Shown here: piece by piece, positions 27,601-36,100 of the stretch
Layout: every line of letters starts with the position of its first letter
Position numbering within the stretch: position 1 is the stretch's first letter
Assembly: GCA_024229515.1 (NCBI GenBank)
Contig: JAAESI010000114.1
Coordinates: 1-53,337, forward strand
Direction of reading: 5' to 3'
From: Pseudomonadota bacterium
Lineage (GTDB): Bacteria; Myxococcota_A; UBA796; UBA9615
Length of the DNA: 53,337 bases
Notes under the pieces: generated by a model
The model's database searches: none
Told to the model about the DNA's origin: nothing
Seen by the model: only the letters and a program-made list of their open reading frames with translations
Translations under genes and position numbers: made by a program

Positions 27601-27899
27601 TCCCCTCCCACCTGGGCAAGGAGGTGCCGCTGGCACCGCCCCGCACGTACGCGCTCGAAGGACTCGAGACCCTGATCCCGCTGGATTCGGGGAAGGTCGA
27701 GCGGCTGTACGGACAACCTCACTACAAGGCGAGCGCCGGCAAGCTCATGCCTCTGCCGCCCCACTACTTCCGTTCGACGATGAGCGGACCCGCGTTTCTC
27801 GTCCCCGACCTCGCCCTGCGTGCGGCCACGGCCGTGCGTGAGGTGATGACCCACAAAGGCGCAGAGCGCTGGGGCGGCTACCTGGAGAGCTTCCGTTGA
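24690..27899 (+). CDS. Large protein with HPr-kinase-like C-terminal ATP site, 1069 aa
   Basis: GTG 24690 (or ATG 24696), 30 bases after the primase-like gene. Order: helical/coiled-coil N-terminus (about 1-320), a mixed middle region (about 330-700) with no recognised domain, then GVLIIGDSKLGKSSI with P-loop 745-752. The block before and after it (SIMEFDSVRDAAV..., then FGSSDRVLVTIP) resembles the HprK/P ATP-binding fold, where a P-loop is followed by a short segment ending in Asp residues. True HprK phosphorylates HPr on serine; this protein is three times longer and probably has another substrate. There is no PTS gene in the window. Position suggests a regulator or NTP-driven partner of the repair island; that is inference. 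It overlaps the next gene by four bases. Confidence 0.6.
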   Translation: MDMDPLERADILFAQLDVLLARGELDAARELARRLRGSVRDTGIGVSGEHPMSDEHRGGVLAPLSVLLREQRALHRDITAAAERAKELAEAKGPSPGVDPAQLGSRLAKTAEELQFGFESVAEQLEELAGDRILAEAGRGVARLRKTVRSGRIAPVREALEALHQLANDLPPEHLTSSRIESLLQEFLGLIDPTGLRSLTEGLAKRQGTLLASAAPAAPGDPGAAFDKLWGSLQEAMKGMGESRDHLLRREPARAEVPARSAARAVATALSAVDEALGARDFAALAGTGFLTPFVGGSQPEWELPAALGLRFHEELTRASVPAAARKELTRLVRELMDHGEADARVLFHRDSTERARGAHAIDVGVVGPEWRDDDARYVVRLEYERAAGGGIRPSRLPEKPQSESLGGRVEVLLAAHLEDASIRVFRLHNRGPGPRLGYLAEEEGLSMRELVELRTDQQFDVVDTTSSPVSGEVLEWIDQLENAAEPPIPEVLLRQLGIPWYDAADLVDRIRPLHEQLRIGLLNSKVPGEDFPGLAWMNESRQAYFAIDLGADGVSPRIMLPQALVKYLAWHAKRGDRQASEPTFNQISAAIQLHLGMKLTFYDDLEADRRGHVHKAAQALEGAYLQSKGIDPGAVRDIFTQLSMRYGADKEADRKGNTPWDKWARHAENLFESRAGEDMLRGGKIPAPAVMGPMRGLLGRSLYDQGQLAATRSIMEFDSVRDAAVLFANLVMEPTSGEGVLIIGDSKLGKSSITARLVTGAPRRGVAPWTFGSSDRVLVTIPRRGHGPDGTDRAMAMASPSHRSFGQWTEELWYRDADKREVKPKDHVVSQALVPIRSLVFVHRDGGEGRGRGLRPLTIADLVADFQHRFGFGASRRFWRDLFGSVSLMDLSLRRRGADTFHESADAIRAHMHVAHEQVGLGRPCMITVEEQDAWYGVGAARGRIRLTRVGSDGLDLDYLFAPDGSVHGLPSHLGKEVPLAPPRTYALEGLETLIPLDSGKVERLYGQPHYKASAGKLMPLPPHYFRSTMSGPAFLVPDLALRAATAVREVMTHKGAERWGGYLESFR

Positions 27900-28234
27900 G
27901 CGACGAAAAGACCAACCTTGCCTCGTTCAAGCCGACCCCGAGCCGCGACCGCGAGCCGCCCCGCAAGGGCGCCAAGGTGCGGGAGGTGCTATTCAGCCCC
28001 GACGAGGTCGACAGCATCTGGAATCAGGCCATCGCCGAGGCCGGCGACCGAAACAACGACGACTTCCGCAAGGCCTTCGAAGGGGCCCTCCGCACCCGCG
28101 CCATGCGCAAGATGTTCCTGTTCGGGAGCAAGGGGCTGGAGTTGAAGCTCGCGACGGGCAAGAACTGGGCGCAGGAAGCGTGGGTCGCTCAGGAGGCCGC
28201 CGACGGGAGCCTCGTGCTCAGTCTGAAGGACTGA
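27896..28234 (+). CDS. Small hypothetical protein, 112 aa
   Basis: TTG start overlapping the previous stop (TTGA), so coupled to the HPr-kinase-like gene. Soluble and charged, with a disordered basic N-terminus (KPTPSRDREPPRKGAK) and a helical body (FSPDEVDSIWNQAIAEAG, FRKAFEGALRTRAMRKMF). No family recognised. The tight pairing makes it a candidate partner or substrate of the large protein. Its 3' end overlaps the convergent kinase gene by 17 bases. Confidence 0.55.
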   Translation: MSDEKTNLASFKPTPSRDREPPRKGAKVREVLFSPDEVDSIWNQAIAEAGDRNNDDFRKAFEGALRTRAMRKMFLFGSKGLELKLATGKNWAQEAWVAQEAADGSLVLSLKD

Positions 28235-31200
28235 TCTCCTCCAGCTTCACCGAGACCCGCAAGCTGGGGCCCCGGAGCCCGAGCCTCTGCCACTGACGCA
28301 GCGTCTGCGTCCAACACCTCACGGCCAACTCACGCTGATCAGCGCGGGCCGCACGATCCCCCGCATCCTCCTGGGCCGCCGCCGTCTCGGCGGACGCAAG
28401 GGCGACATCGAGGCTTGCCAACTCGTCCAGCAGCGCCGCGACGCGAGCCCAGCGGTCCACCGCCGCAAACGCCTGCACGCAGAGCACCCGGCCGGCGAAG
28501 GCGACGAACTTGTCCCCCTCCAGATCCGCAGCGGCGATCGCCTCCGTGAGCCGGTCGACGGCCTCCAGGAACCGGCCGCACTCCACGTCGATGAGGCCGA
28601 GGTTGATGTCCACGGTGCCGACGTACAGCGAGCCTGCCTCCGCCCAGGTGGCCCGGCTTCGCTCCAGCAGGGCGTGAGCTCCGTCGAGGTCGCCCCGGCG
28701 GCGGCGCACGTCCGCGACGATCAGCCACGCCTCCGCCACCCGGGCGTGGTGCCCGGCCCGCGCGAGGATCCCGGCGGCTCCGCTGCACAGACGCTCGGCG
28801 TCCTCCAGCCGACCGGCCCGCTTCTGCAGCCCGCCCAAGACCAGGAGCACCTCCGCTCGCGCCGACGGATCGCCCAGGGCATCGGCCGCGGCGAGCGCCG
28901 CCCGCCCCCGCACGAGGGCCTCCTCCAGGCGTCCGCAAGCGCCCAGGCAGCGCGCCAGGAGCCGCCCCGCCTCCACCATCCCGGCCCCGTTCTCGGCCAC
29001 GAGGTAGAGCGTGAGCGCCTGCTCCAGCACCACCAGCGCCTCTTCGAACTCGTGCTCCCGCATGCGCGCCATGGCCGAGTGCACGCGCGCCGCGGCTTCG
29101 AGTTCGGACCAGCCGGCGTTGTGCGCGAAACCGATCACATCCCCCGCGACGGCTCCCGCCTCCGAGACGCGGCCCGCGGCTGAGAGCGTGTCGGCGCGCG
29201 CGACGGCGACCCGTACCGCCATCCTCGTCCCGGGCTCGGCGCCGCCCCGCTTCATCGCCGCCTCGGCGATCTGCACCGCCCCCAGGGCCGCCGCGCAGTC
29301 CCCCGCCCGGCGCCGCAACTCGGCCGCAGCGAGCAGCGGTTCGACGCAGGCCTGCCAGTCCCCGGCGGCGTACCAGTGCCGACCAAGCCGCTTCGCTCGG
29401 AGCGCCGGATCCGGAGCCGGCAGATCGGTCAAAGCCAAGGCGCAGGCGCGGTGCCAGCGCTCGCTTCGCCCCGCCTCCCGGGCCCGCCGCAGCAAGCTCT
29501 CGCGGAGCATGCCGTGGCCGAACTCCCACCCCTCCTCGACCTGGCGGGCGAGCCCGCCCCGCACCAGCGCACGGGCCAGTTCCTCGTCCAGGTCCAGATC
29601 CGCCGCCTCCAGCACCGCTCCCCACTCCTCGTGGCGCACGGTGTCGCCGAGGGTGGCGGCGACCTCCAGGCTCGACAACGGCGTGCCGGAGAGGGCCGAC
29701 AGCGTCACGTCGACCCGGTGCAGCCACAACTCGTGGAGGCCGTCGGGGAGTTCTTCGGGGGCCGCCTCCGAGGTCAGCTCAAAGCCTTCCGGGCCGGGCT
29801 GGAGCAGACCTCGCTGCACCCAGTCACCGACCAGCAGCACCGCAAAGAGCGGGTTGCCGGCGGCGCGCTCGCGCACGTACGTCGCCAGCGTGGGGGCGAG
29901 GCCGAGGAGGTCACCGATGAGCTCCTCCTGGGCGGCCTCGGGCAGCGGACCGACGGCCATGCGAGCGCAGTCGGCCCGACCCGCGAGGCGGTCCAGATCG
30001 TCGGCCGCGGTCGCATCGGACTCGGCCGGACGCACGGTGGCGGCGACGAGGATGGCCGACGGGGACCGGGTCTGCCGGACCAGCAGCGTCTCCACGAAAG
30101 CCGCACCGTCGGCGCTCCAGGCGAGGTCTTCGATCCAGAGGATGACCGGACGCCGGCGGGCGAGCGCCTCCAGCAGGCGCAGCAGCGCGATGTGGTGACG
30201 TCCACGGCTTCCGCGGCTGCGTCCGACGGCGTCCGGGCTCCGGGGGCGGACCAGCTCGGTGAGCTCCACGACGAGCTCGGCGTCCCAGCAGTCCAGCCGC
30301 TTGAGCAGCCGGCCGATGCGACCGAGGGAGGCGTCCCGATCCAGGCCGCGGAGCCCCAGGTGACGCTCGACCGCGGGTTCCAGACCGGCGCGAGGCCCGG
30401 CTCCCGGACCGTGGACGACGCGGATGACCCGAGCGAGCCCCAGCTCGTGGGCCCGCTCGCAGAGCCACCGGGCGAGGCGGGACTTGCCCTGGCCGGGTGC
30501 CCCCTCGAGGAGAACGACGGAGGCGCGGTTCTCGGACTCCACCCGCTGGAGCTCCCCCCACAGGCGGTCCCGCTCCTCCTCACGGGCGACGAACCGCGCC
30601 CGTCGAAGCCCGAACAGGCCCAACCCCACGCCCAGCAGGCGGGGAGCGGCGGGGACCTCGCGGGGAGGCCTCCAGTCGGCCGGGAACGCCGGTCGGAACT
30701 GCGCCAGGGGCGCTTCTTCCACGTCTTCGGTGAGGCCCGACACGGGGAGCGGGGGGATCGTCCAGCTGCGGGTGGAGACGTCGACCGCGGTCCGCTCCCC
30801 GTCGGGGTAGGTCAGCTGCAAGGGCACGCCCTGCACGGCGCTGGAACCGCCCGCCACGGCGTCGAGCGCGAAGGCGGCGTCGGCGGCGCAGGCGAACCGG
30901 TTCCACTCCTTCTTGGCGAGCATGCGACGCAGCCAGCCCTCGAACTCGTCGGGCATGGGGTTGGGCGGGTGGAAGGTCGGCAGGGGCGAGCGCACGTGGG
31001 CGGCCATCACCTCCACCGGGGTGCCGCGGAACGGAGGGCCTCCCGTGGCCAGCGACCACGCCAGGCAGCCCAGCGCGTACAGGTCGGTCCAGGGGCCGTA
31101 GTCGCGCCAGCGGGCCTGCACCTGCTCAGGCGCCATGTAGTTGGGGGTGCCGACCGCCTCCTTCTCGAAGCCGCGCACCCCGCTGAGGTCCGACAGGCGG

Positions 31201-31724
31201 TGCACCAGGCCGAAGTCGCTGAGCTTCAGTCCGGGGCGTGAGTCGCCGGCGAGCCCGATGAGCACGTTGCTGCGCTTGATGTCCCGGTGCACGACCCCGC
31301 GAGCGTGAGCGTGAGCGAGGGCGTCCAGCAGGGACCGGAGCGCCGCCCGCAGCCCCGGCCACTGCATCGGCATGGGCAGGTCCGCGAGGCTCCCCCCGCG
31401 GGCCAACTCCATCACCAGGTACGGGCTGCCCTCGACCACCTTGCCGTCGCTGGCCTCCGCGGTCTCGGCGGGGATGAGGCCGTGGTCGTGCACCAGTACG
31501 ATGCCGGGGTGGTCCAGGGCGACGATGGACTGCACCTCGGCGTCAAACGCCCGCCGGAAGGCGGCGTCGTCGACCCGGGCAGCGTGGAGGATCTTGACCG
31601 CGACGGAGGCATCCTGGACCCGGTGCCGCGCGCGCCAGACGCGGCCCATCCCGCCTCGACCCAGCTCATCGAGCAGGTCGAAGGGGCCCAGCGGCAGCGG
31701 TCGTCGGTCTTGGGCCTCCCCCAT
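28218..31724 (-). CDS. Ser/Thr kinase - AAA ATPase - TPR regulator, 1168 aa
   Basis: ATG 31724. Hanks kinase, about 12-275: glycine loop LGRGGMGRV, VAVKIL, catalytic VHRDIKRSN (Asp148), SDFG (Asp170), GTPNYMAPEQ. Next comes an AAA/STAND-type ATPase, about 380-700, with EGAPGQGKS (P-loop 408-415) and ILWIEDLAW as Walker B. The C-terminal 450 residues are Ala/Leu-rich helical repeats of TPR type (EEALVVLEQALTLYLVAENGAG, LEEALVRGRAALAAADALG). Such proteins are cytoplasmic signal integrators common in myxobacteria. No membrane segment or DNA-binding domain. A TAGACT element nine bases before the ATG suggests its own leaderless promoter, overlapping the stop of the upstream MYXO-CTERM gene. Confidence 0.88.
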   Translation of the reverse strand: MGEAQDRRPLPLGPFDLLDELGRGGMGRVWRARHRVQDASVAVKILHAARVDDAAFRRAFDAEVQSIVALDHPGIVLVHDHGLIPAETAEASDGKVVEGSPYLVMELARGGSLADLPMPMQWPGLRAALRSLLDALAHAHARGVVHRDIKRSNVLIGLAGDSRPGLKLSDFGLVHRLSDLSGVRGFEKEAVGTPNYMAPEQVQARWRDYGPWTDLYALGCLAWSLATGGPPFRGTPVEVMAAHVRSPLPTFHPPNPMPDEFEGWLRRMLAKKEWNRFACAADAAFALDAVAGGSSAVQGVPLQLTYPDGERTAVDVSTRSWTIPPLPVSGLTEDVEEAPLAQFRPAFPADWRPPREVPAAPRLLGVGLGLFGLRRARFVAREEERDRLWGELQRVESENRASVVLLEGAPGQGKSRLARWLCERAHELGLARVIRVVHGPGAGPRAGLEPAVERHLGLRGLDRDASLGRIGRLLKRLDCWDAELVVELTELVRPRSPDAVGRSRGSRGRHHIALLRLLEALARRRPVILWIEDLAWSADGAAFVETLLVRQTRSPSAILVAATVRPAESDATAADDLDRLAGRADCARMAVGPLPEAAQEELIGDLLGLAPTLATYVRERAAGNPLFAVLLVGDWVQRGLLQPGPEGFELTSEAAPEELPDGLHELWLHRVDVTLSALSGTPLSSLEVAATLGDTVRHEEWGAVLEAADLDLDEELARALVRGGLARQVEEGWEFGHGMLRESLLRRAREAGRSERWHRACALALTDLPAPDPALRAKRLGRHWYAAGDWQACVEPLLAAAELRRRAGDCAAALGAVQIAEAAMKRGGAEPGTRMAVRVAVARADTLSAAGRVSEAGAVAGDVIGFAHNAGWSELEAAARVHSAMARMREHEFEEALVVLEQALTLYLVAENGAGMVEAGRLLARCLGACGRLEEALVRGRAALAAADALGDPSARAEVLLVLGGLQKRAGRLEDAERLCSGAAGILARAGHHARVAEAWLIVADVRRRRGDLDGAHALLERSRATWAEAGSLYVGTVDINLGLIDVECGRFLEAVDRLTEAIAAADLEGDKFVAFAGRVLCVQAFAAVDRWARVAALLDELASLDVALASAETAAAQEDAGDRAARADQRELAVRCWTQTLRQWQRLGLRGPSLRVSVKLEEISPSD

Positions 31725-31733
31725 CGGGCGGCG

Positions 31734-31739
31734 AGTCTA
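31734..31739 (-). promoter_or_regulatory. Putative -10 (TAGACT), leaderless kinase start
   Basis: Nine bases before the ATG at 31724. A possible -35 (TTGGCG) lies 16 bases further upstream inside the preceding gene. The element shares its TAG with that gene's stop codon. Confidence 0.45.
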
Positions 31740-33119
31740 GCGACGCAAGCGCCGCCGCCAACTCCAAAGCGCCAGCGGGGCGAACGGGAAGAGCAACGCC
31801 GCCGCGGATCCGCCGACGGGAACGCCGCAGCCGCAGCCTCCGGGGCTCACCGAATCGCCGTCCCCGATGACACCGTCGGCAGCGGACTCGGCGCCGTCGA
31901 GGATGCCGTCGCCGTCGCTGTCGGTTTCGCGGAAGTCGGCCTCGCCGTCCCCGTCGGTGTCCGTCGGATCGAGCGGGTCGTCGCCCGCTTCGTCGGCGTC
32001 GTCGAGGCCGTCGTTGTCGCTGTCGCTGTCGAGGTAGTCGGGCACCCCGTCCGCGTCGGTGTCGACGGGGTGGTTCGGGTCGTCTCCCGCCTCGATCTCG
32101 TCGGGGATGCCGTCGCCGTCGGCGTCCGTGTCGAGGTAGTCGGGCGCGCCGTCCCCGTCGGTGTCCAGCGGCGCGTCGGGGTTGGGGCCGACCTCGATGA
32201 AGTCGGGGATCGAGTCGTTGTCGGAGTCCGTGTCGAGGTAGTCGGGGATGCCGTCGCCGTCGGTGTCGATATCCCCTTCCACCTCATCGGGGATGCCATC
32301 GTTGTCCGAGTCCGAGTCGATCCAGTCCAGCAGCCCGTCGCCGTCGCTGTCGACATTCCCCTCGTCGGCGTCGGGGATGCCATCGCCATCGGTGTCCTGG
32401 TCCGGGGGCGGGTCCCACCAGGGGTCGTCGATGTCGTCATCGCCACCGCCGGTGGGGTCGTAGCAGACGCCGGTCTCGTACTCGCACAGTTCGGGGGCGG
32501 TGCAGCCGGTGATGGTGCACTCCGGAACGCACTCCCCCTCGAAGCAGATCAAGGTGCCGGAGCAGTCCCCGCTGAGCTCGCAGTCGGCTCCGTTGAGGCC
32601 GAGCCCGGCGGGCGCCACGAACGTGAAGCGGAGCGCGTCCCAGGTGACCGTCGCCTCGGGCTCCTCCGGCGTCAGGTTGCTCAGATCGACGTGCCCGCGC
32701 GTGCCCGCGAGGAACTTCAGCGGCTCGCCCCCGTTCAACGGGGCCCAGCCGTGGTCCGCCGGCGTCAGGTCGACCAGATCGAGCGCGTGCCCGCCGTGAA
32801 ACGCGGTGTCGAAGGGGGCCACGCTCGAGGCGGACCAGCCCGACTCAGGGATGTGCGTCTCCACGAGGTACAGCCCGGTCTGGGGGATGTTCGGCGTCCA
32901 CCGGCCGGTCACCAGGGGGATGTCGAGGGAGAACGGGGAGCGGTAGTAGAAGCTGCTGAGCCAGCCGCCCGGGCCAGAGTCACCCTCGACGTCGCTGACC
33001 GACGAGCCCGCGATGAAGGCGAATCCGGCCTCCTGCTCGTCCACCTCGAACTGAGCCCCCGCGACCCCCGGAAGCACGACGGCGAGGGCGACGGCGACGG
33101 CGGCAAGGCGGAGACTCAT
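31737..33119 (-). CDS. Exported calcium-repeat protein with MYXO-CTERM-like sorting tail, 460 aa
   Basis: Signal peptide about 1-22 (cut after GVAGA). Residues 23-170 resemble the golvesin C-terminal/carbohydrate-binding-like fold ([30 protein letters not shown]). A Cys-rich segment with about ten cysteines follows ([18 protein letters not shown]). Then come about eleven DxDxDGxxD thrombospondin type 3 repeats, which bind calcium. The tail is [11 protein letters not shown], a hydrophobic helix and RRRLRR, the layout of MYXO-CTERM signals for cell-surface sorting. Likely a surface or adhesive calcium-binding protein. TAGGGT nine bases before the ATG suggests a leaderless start; the start codon abuts the divergent kinase promoter. 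Confidence 0.88.
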   Translation of the reverse strand: MSLRLAAVAVALAVVLPGVAGAQFEVDEQEAGFAFIAGSSVSDVEGDSGPGGWLSSFYYRSPFSLDIPLVTGRWTPNIPQTGLYLVETHIPESGWSASSVAPFDTAFHGGHALDLVDLTPADHGWAPLNGGEPLKFLAGTRGHVDLSNLTPEEPEATVTWDALRFTFVAPAGLGLNGADCELSGDCSGTLICFEGECVPECTITGCTAPELCEYETGVCYDPTGGGDDDIDDPWWDPPPDQDTDGDGIPDADEGNVDSDGDGLLDWIDSDSDNDGIPDEVEGDIDTDGDGIPDYLDTDSDNDSIPDFIEVGPNPDAPLDTDGDGAPDYLDTDADGDGIPDEIEAGDDPNHPVDTDADGVPDYLDSDSDNDGLDDADEAGDDPLDPTDTDGDGEADFRETDSDGDGILDGAESAADGVIGDGDSVSPGGCGCGVPVGGSAAALLFPFAPLALWSWRRRLRR

Positions 33120-33128
33120 GCGCCATCG

Positions 33129-33134
33129 ACCCTA
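33129..33134 (-). promoter_or_regulatory. Putative -10 (TAGGGT) of MYXO-CTERM gene
   Basis: Nine bases before the ATG at 33119. It is only eight bases from the divergent -10 at 33143-33148, so each promoter's upstream half lies on the other's -10. Confidence 0.4.
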
Positions 33135-33142
33135 CCATTCAG

Positions 33143-33148
33143 TAGACT
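33143..33148 (+). promoter_or_regulatory. Putative -10 (TAGACT) of kinase-ATPase-TPR gene
   Basis: Eight bases before the GTG at 33157, no Shine-Dalgarno site between. Same hexamer and spacing as the element before the paralogous kinase at 31724. Confidence 0.45.
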
Positions 33149-33156
33149 CGGCGCCC

Positions 33157-36100
33157 GTGTCGGAGACCGTCGGCCAGTACGTGCTCGAAGAAGCCATCGG
33201 CCGAGGCGCCATGGCCACGGTCTGGCGCGCTCGCCACGCCTCGGGAATCGGCCTCCAGGCGGCCGTCAAGCGGCTCCACCCGCACCTCGAAGTGGATGAG
33301 GAGCTGGTGCTCCGGTTCCGGGTCGAGGCCGAGGCGCTGGCCCGCCTCCAGCACCCCAACCTCGTTCGCCTCCTGGACTTCGTCGAGGAGGACGGCCGGG
33401 TCGCCCTCGTCACCGAGCTGGTCGAGGGCAAGCCCCTCAACAAGGTGCTCGAGCGGCTGAAGGAGCCGATGCCGTGGCCCGACGCGGTGGCGCTGTTCCG
33501 CCAGATCGTCGCCGGCGCGGCGCACGCCCACCGCCAGGGCTGCCTGCACCGGGATCTGAAGCCCGCCAACGTGATGGTGACCCCCGGCGACGGCGTGAAG
33601 GTGGTCGACTTCGGCATCGCCAGCCTCGTCGGCGCCGATCCCATGACCGAGCATGGCTTCGTGCTCGGGACCCCCGCCTACATGGCGCCCGAGCAGCGCC
33701 GCTCGATGCGCGGACTGGACGCGCGGGCCGACATCTACGCGATGGGCGTCGTGCTCTGGGAGATGCTCGTCAAACCCCTGGCCGAGCCCGGCCTCACCGG
33801 CTGGCGGATCGCCGATGAGGACCTCGCCATGCTCGGGGGGCGGGACCTGCCGCCGTGGCTGCGCGCGCTGGTCCGGGCGATGGTCCAGCCGGCCCGCCGA
33901 GACCGGCCCGCCACCTGCGAAGCGGTGCTCGCGATCCTCGACCGGGGGCTCGCCCGCGAGGCCGGCGATGTGGATGAGTCGACCACCGAGTCCGGCCCCG
34001 GCGGAACGATGCTGCTGCCCGTCGACGAGCACGGGACCCCACTGGCGACGACCGCCTCGGACACCCTTCGACCGGCGCTGACGTTCCCCCGCTCCTCGTT
34101 CGTGGGCCGCAACGACGAGCTCGCCGCGGTGGAGCGGCAGTTCGCCGAGGGCGGACGCCTCGTGGTGCTGCTGGGCGCCGGCGGCAGCGGCAAGACCCGG
34201 CTGGTGTGGCGCTACGTGGAGACGCGCCTTGAAGCGTGGCCGGGGGGCGCTTGGTTCTGCGACCTGTCCGACGCCACCGATCTGGACGAGGCCTGCCGGG
34301 CCATCGCGGCCGCGCTGCAGGTCCCGCTGACGGGCAAGGACATGGCGACCCAGCTGGGGCACGCCCTCGCCGGACGCGGGCGCACCCTGGTCGTGCTCGA
34401 CGCCGTCGAGCAAGCCGCCGGAATCATCGACGGACTCACGGCCCGGTGGATGGCGCGGGCCCCCGAGGTCCGCTTCCTCGTCACCAGCCGGCTGGTCCTC
34501 CGCGCCGAGGGCGAGCGCATCGTCGCGGTCGATCCACTCCCCGAGGCGGACGCGGTGGAGCTGCTCCGGCGGCGCGCCGCCGAGACGGGCCAGACCCTCG
34601 GCGCCACCCGCAAGCTCAGCGCCGACCTCTCCGCGATCGTGCGGGAGCTGGACTGCCTCCCGCTGGCCATCGAACTGGCCGCGGCTCGGCTCAAGCTGCT
34701 CACGCCCGCGCGGCTGAAGGACTGGCTGACCCGCCGGTTCGAGGTGCTGCGCGGCTCGGAGCAGGGGCGCGGCCGCCAGACCACGCTGCGCGGCGCGATC
34801 GACTTCTCCTGGGAGCTGCTGGACGACGCCGAGCGGGCGACCCTGGCCCAACTGGCCGTCTTCTCCGGCTCGTTCACGCTGGAGGCGGCCGAGGCCATCG
34901 TGGACGTCACGGCGTGGTCGGAAGCCGCTCCGGTCATGGATCTGGTCGGGACGTTGGTGGACCACAGCCTGTTGCGCCGGCTCCCCGTCGCCGATGGAGC
35001 GGAGCCCCGCTTCGGCCTCCTCAAGTCGGTCCAGGCCTACGCGGACGAACAGCTGGACGTGGTCGGCCTGTTGGTCGGCGAAGGAGGCGAAGAAGCCACC
35101 GGACCGGGCCCCCGCCGCGCCGCCGAGGCCCGCCACGGGGCGTGGTTCGCGAGCTTCGGAGAGCCGGACTTCCTCGACTCGCTGGACGGCCCCGGAGGCG
35201 GCGATCACCGGGCGATGCTCGCCGCCGATCTGACCAACCTGGAGGCCGCCGCGATGCGGGGAGCGTCCCGCGGGTATGCCCCCACGGCCGTCGACGCCGC
35301 CTGCGCGCTGGCCGCCGAGCTGCGCCTCCGGGGACCGTTCGCGCGGGGCCTGGAGATCATCGACTCCGCCCTCGCGGTGCCCGGGGTCGAGCCGCTGGAC
35401 CGCGCCCGCCTGCTGCGCGAGCGGGGCTGGCTCGTGCGCGTCGCCGGCAGCACCGCGGCGGCGGGGCGGGACTTCGAGGAGGCGCTCGACCTCATCCGCG
35501 ACGAGGGCGGCGACGCCCGCGTGGAGGGCGACATCCTCATGGGGCTGGCCATCGCGCGGCGGGTCCAGGGCCGCATGGTCGACAGCCGCGCGCTGTTCGA
35601 GCAGGCGCTGGACGTGGCCCGCCGGGCCGGAGACCGCCGCACCGCCGGACGCGTGCGCGGCAACCTCGCGGTGCTCTACAAGAACCTCGGCCAGCCGGCG
35701 GAGGCGCGCACCCTCTACGGCCAGGCCCTCGCCATCCACCGGGAGGTCGGCAACCGACGCTCCGAGGGCATCCACCTGGGCGAGCTGGCGCTCCTGTGCG
35801 TCGAGCTGGGACAGCCGAACGAGGCGCTGCAGCTGTACGAGGAGAGCCTCGCGATCCACCGGGAGGTGGGCAACCGCCGGGTCGAAGGGCAGGTGCTGGG
35901 CAACATGGCCAACCTGCACCAGAGCCTGAAGCGCTACGGCGAGGGCTACCGGCTGCTGCAGGAGGCGCTGGCGATCCACCGGGAGGTGGGCAACCGCCGC
36001 TCCGAGGCGGTGCAGCTGGGGAACCTCGGCGACCTGTGCTTCGCGGTGGGCAACCTCGCCGGCGCCGCCGCCTGCCTGGACGCCTCCCTGGACGTCTGCC

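Noticed and set aside
31890..32410. Strongly repetitive DNA with GTC/GTCG runs
   Set aside because: It is the coding DNA of DxDxDG calcium repeats in the MYXO-CTERM protein.
33118..33156. ATG at 33118 as start of the second kinase regulator
   Set aside because: It overlaps the divergent gene's start codon and both -10-like elements, and the added residues do not belong to the kinase fold.
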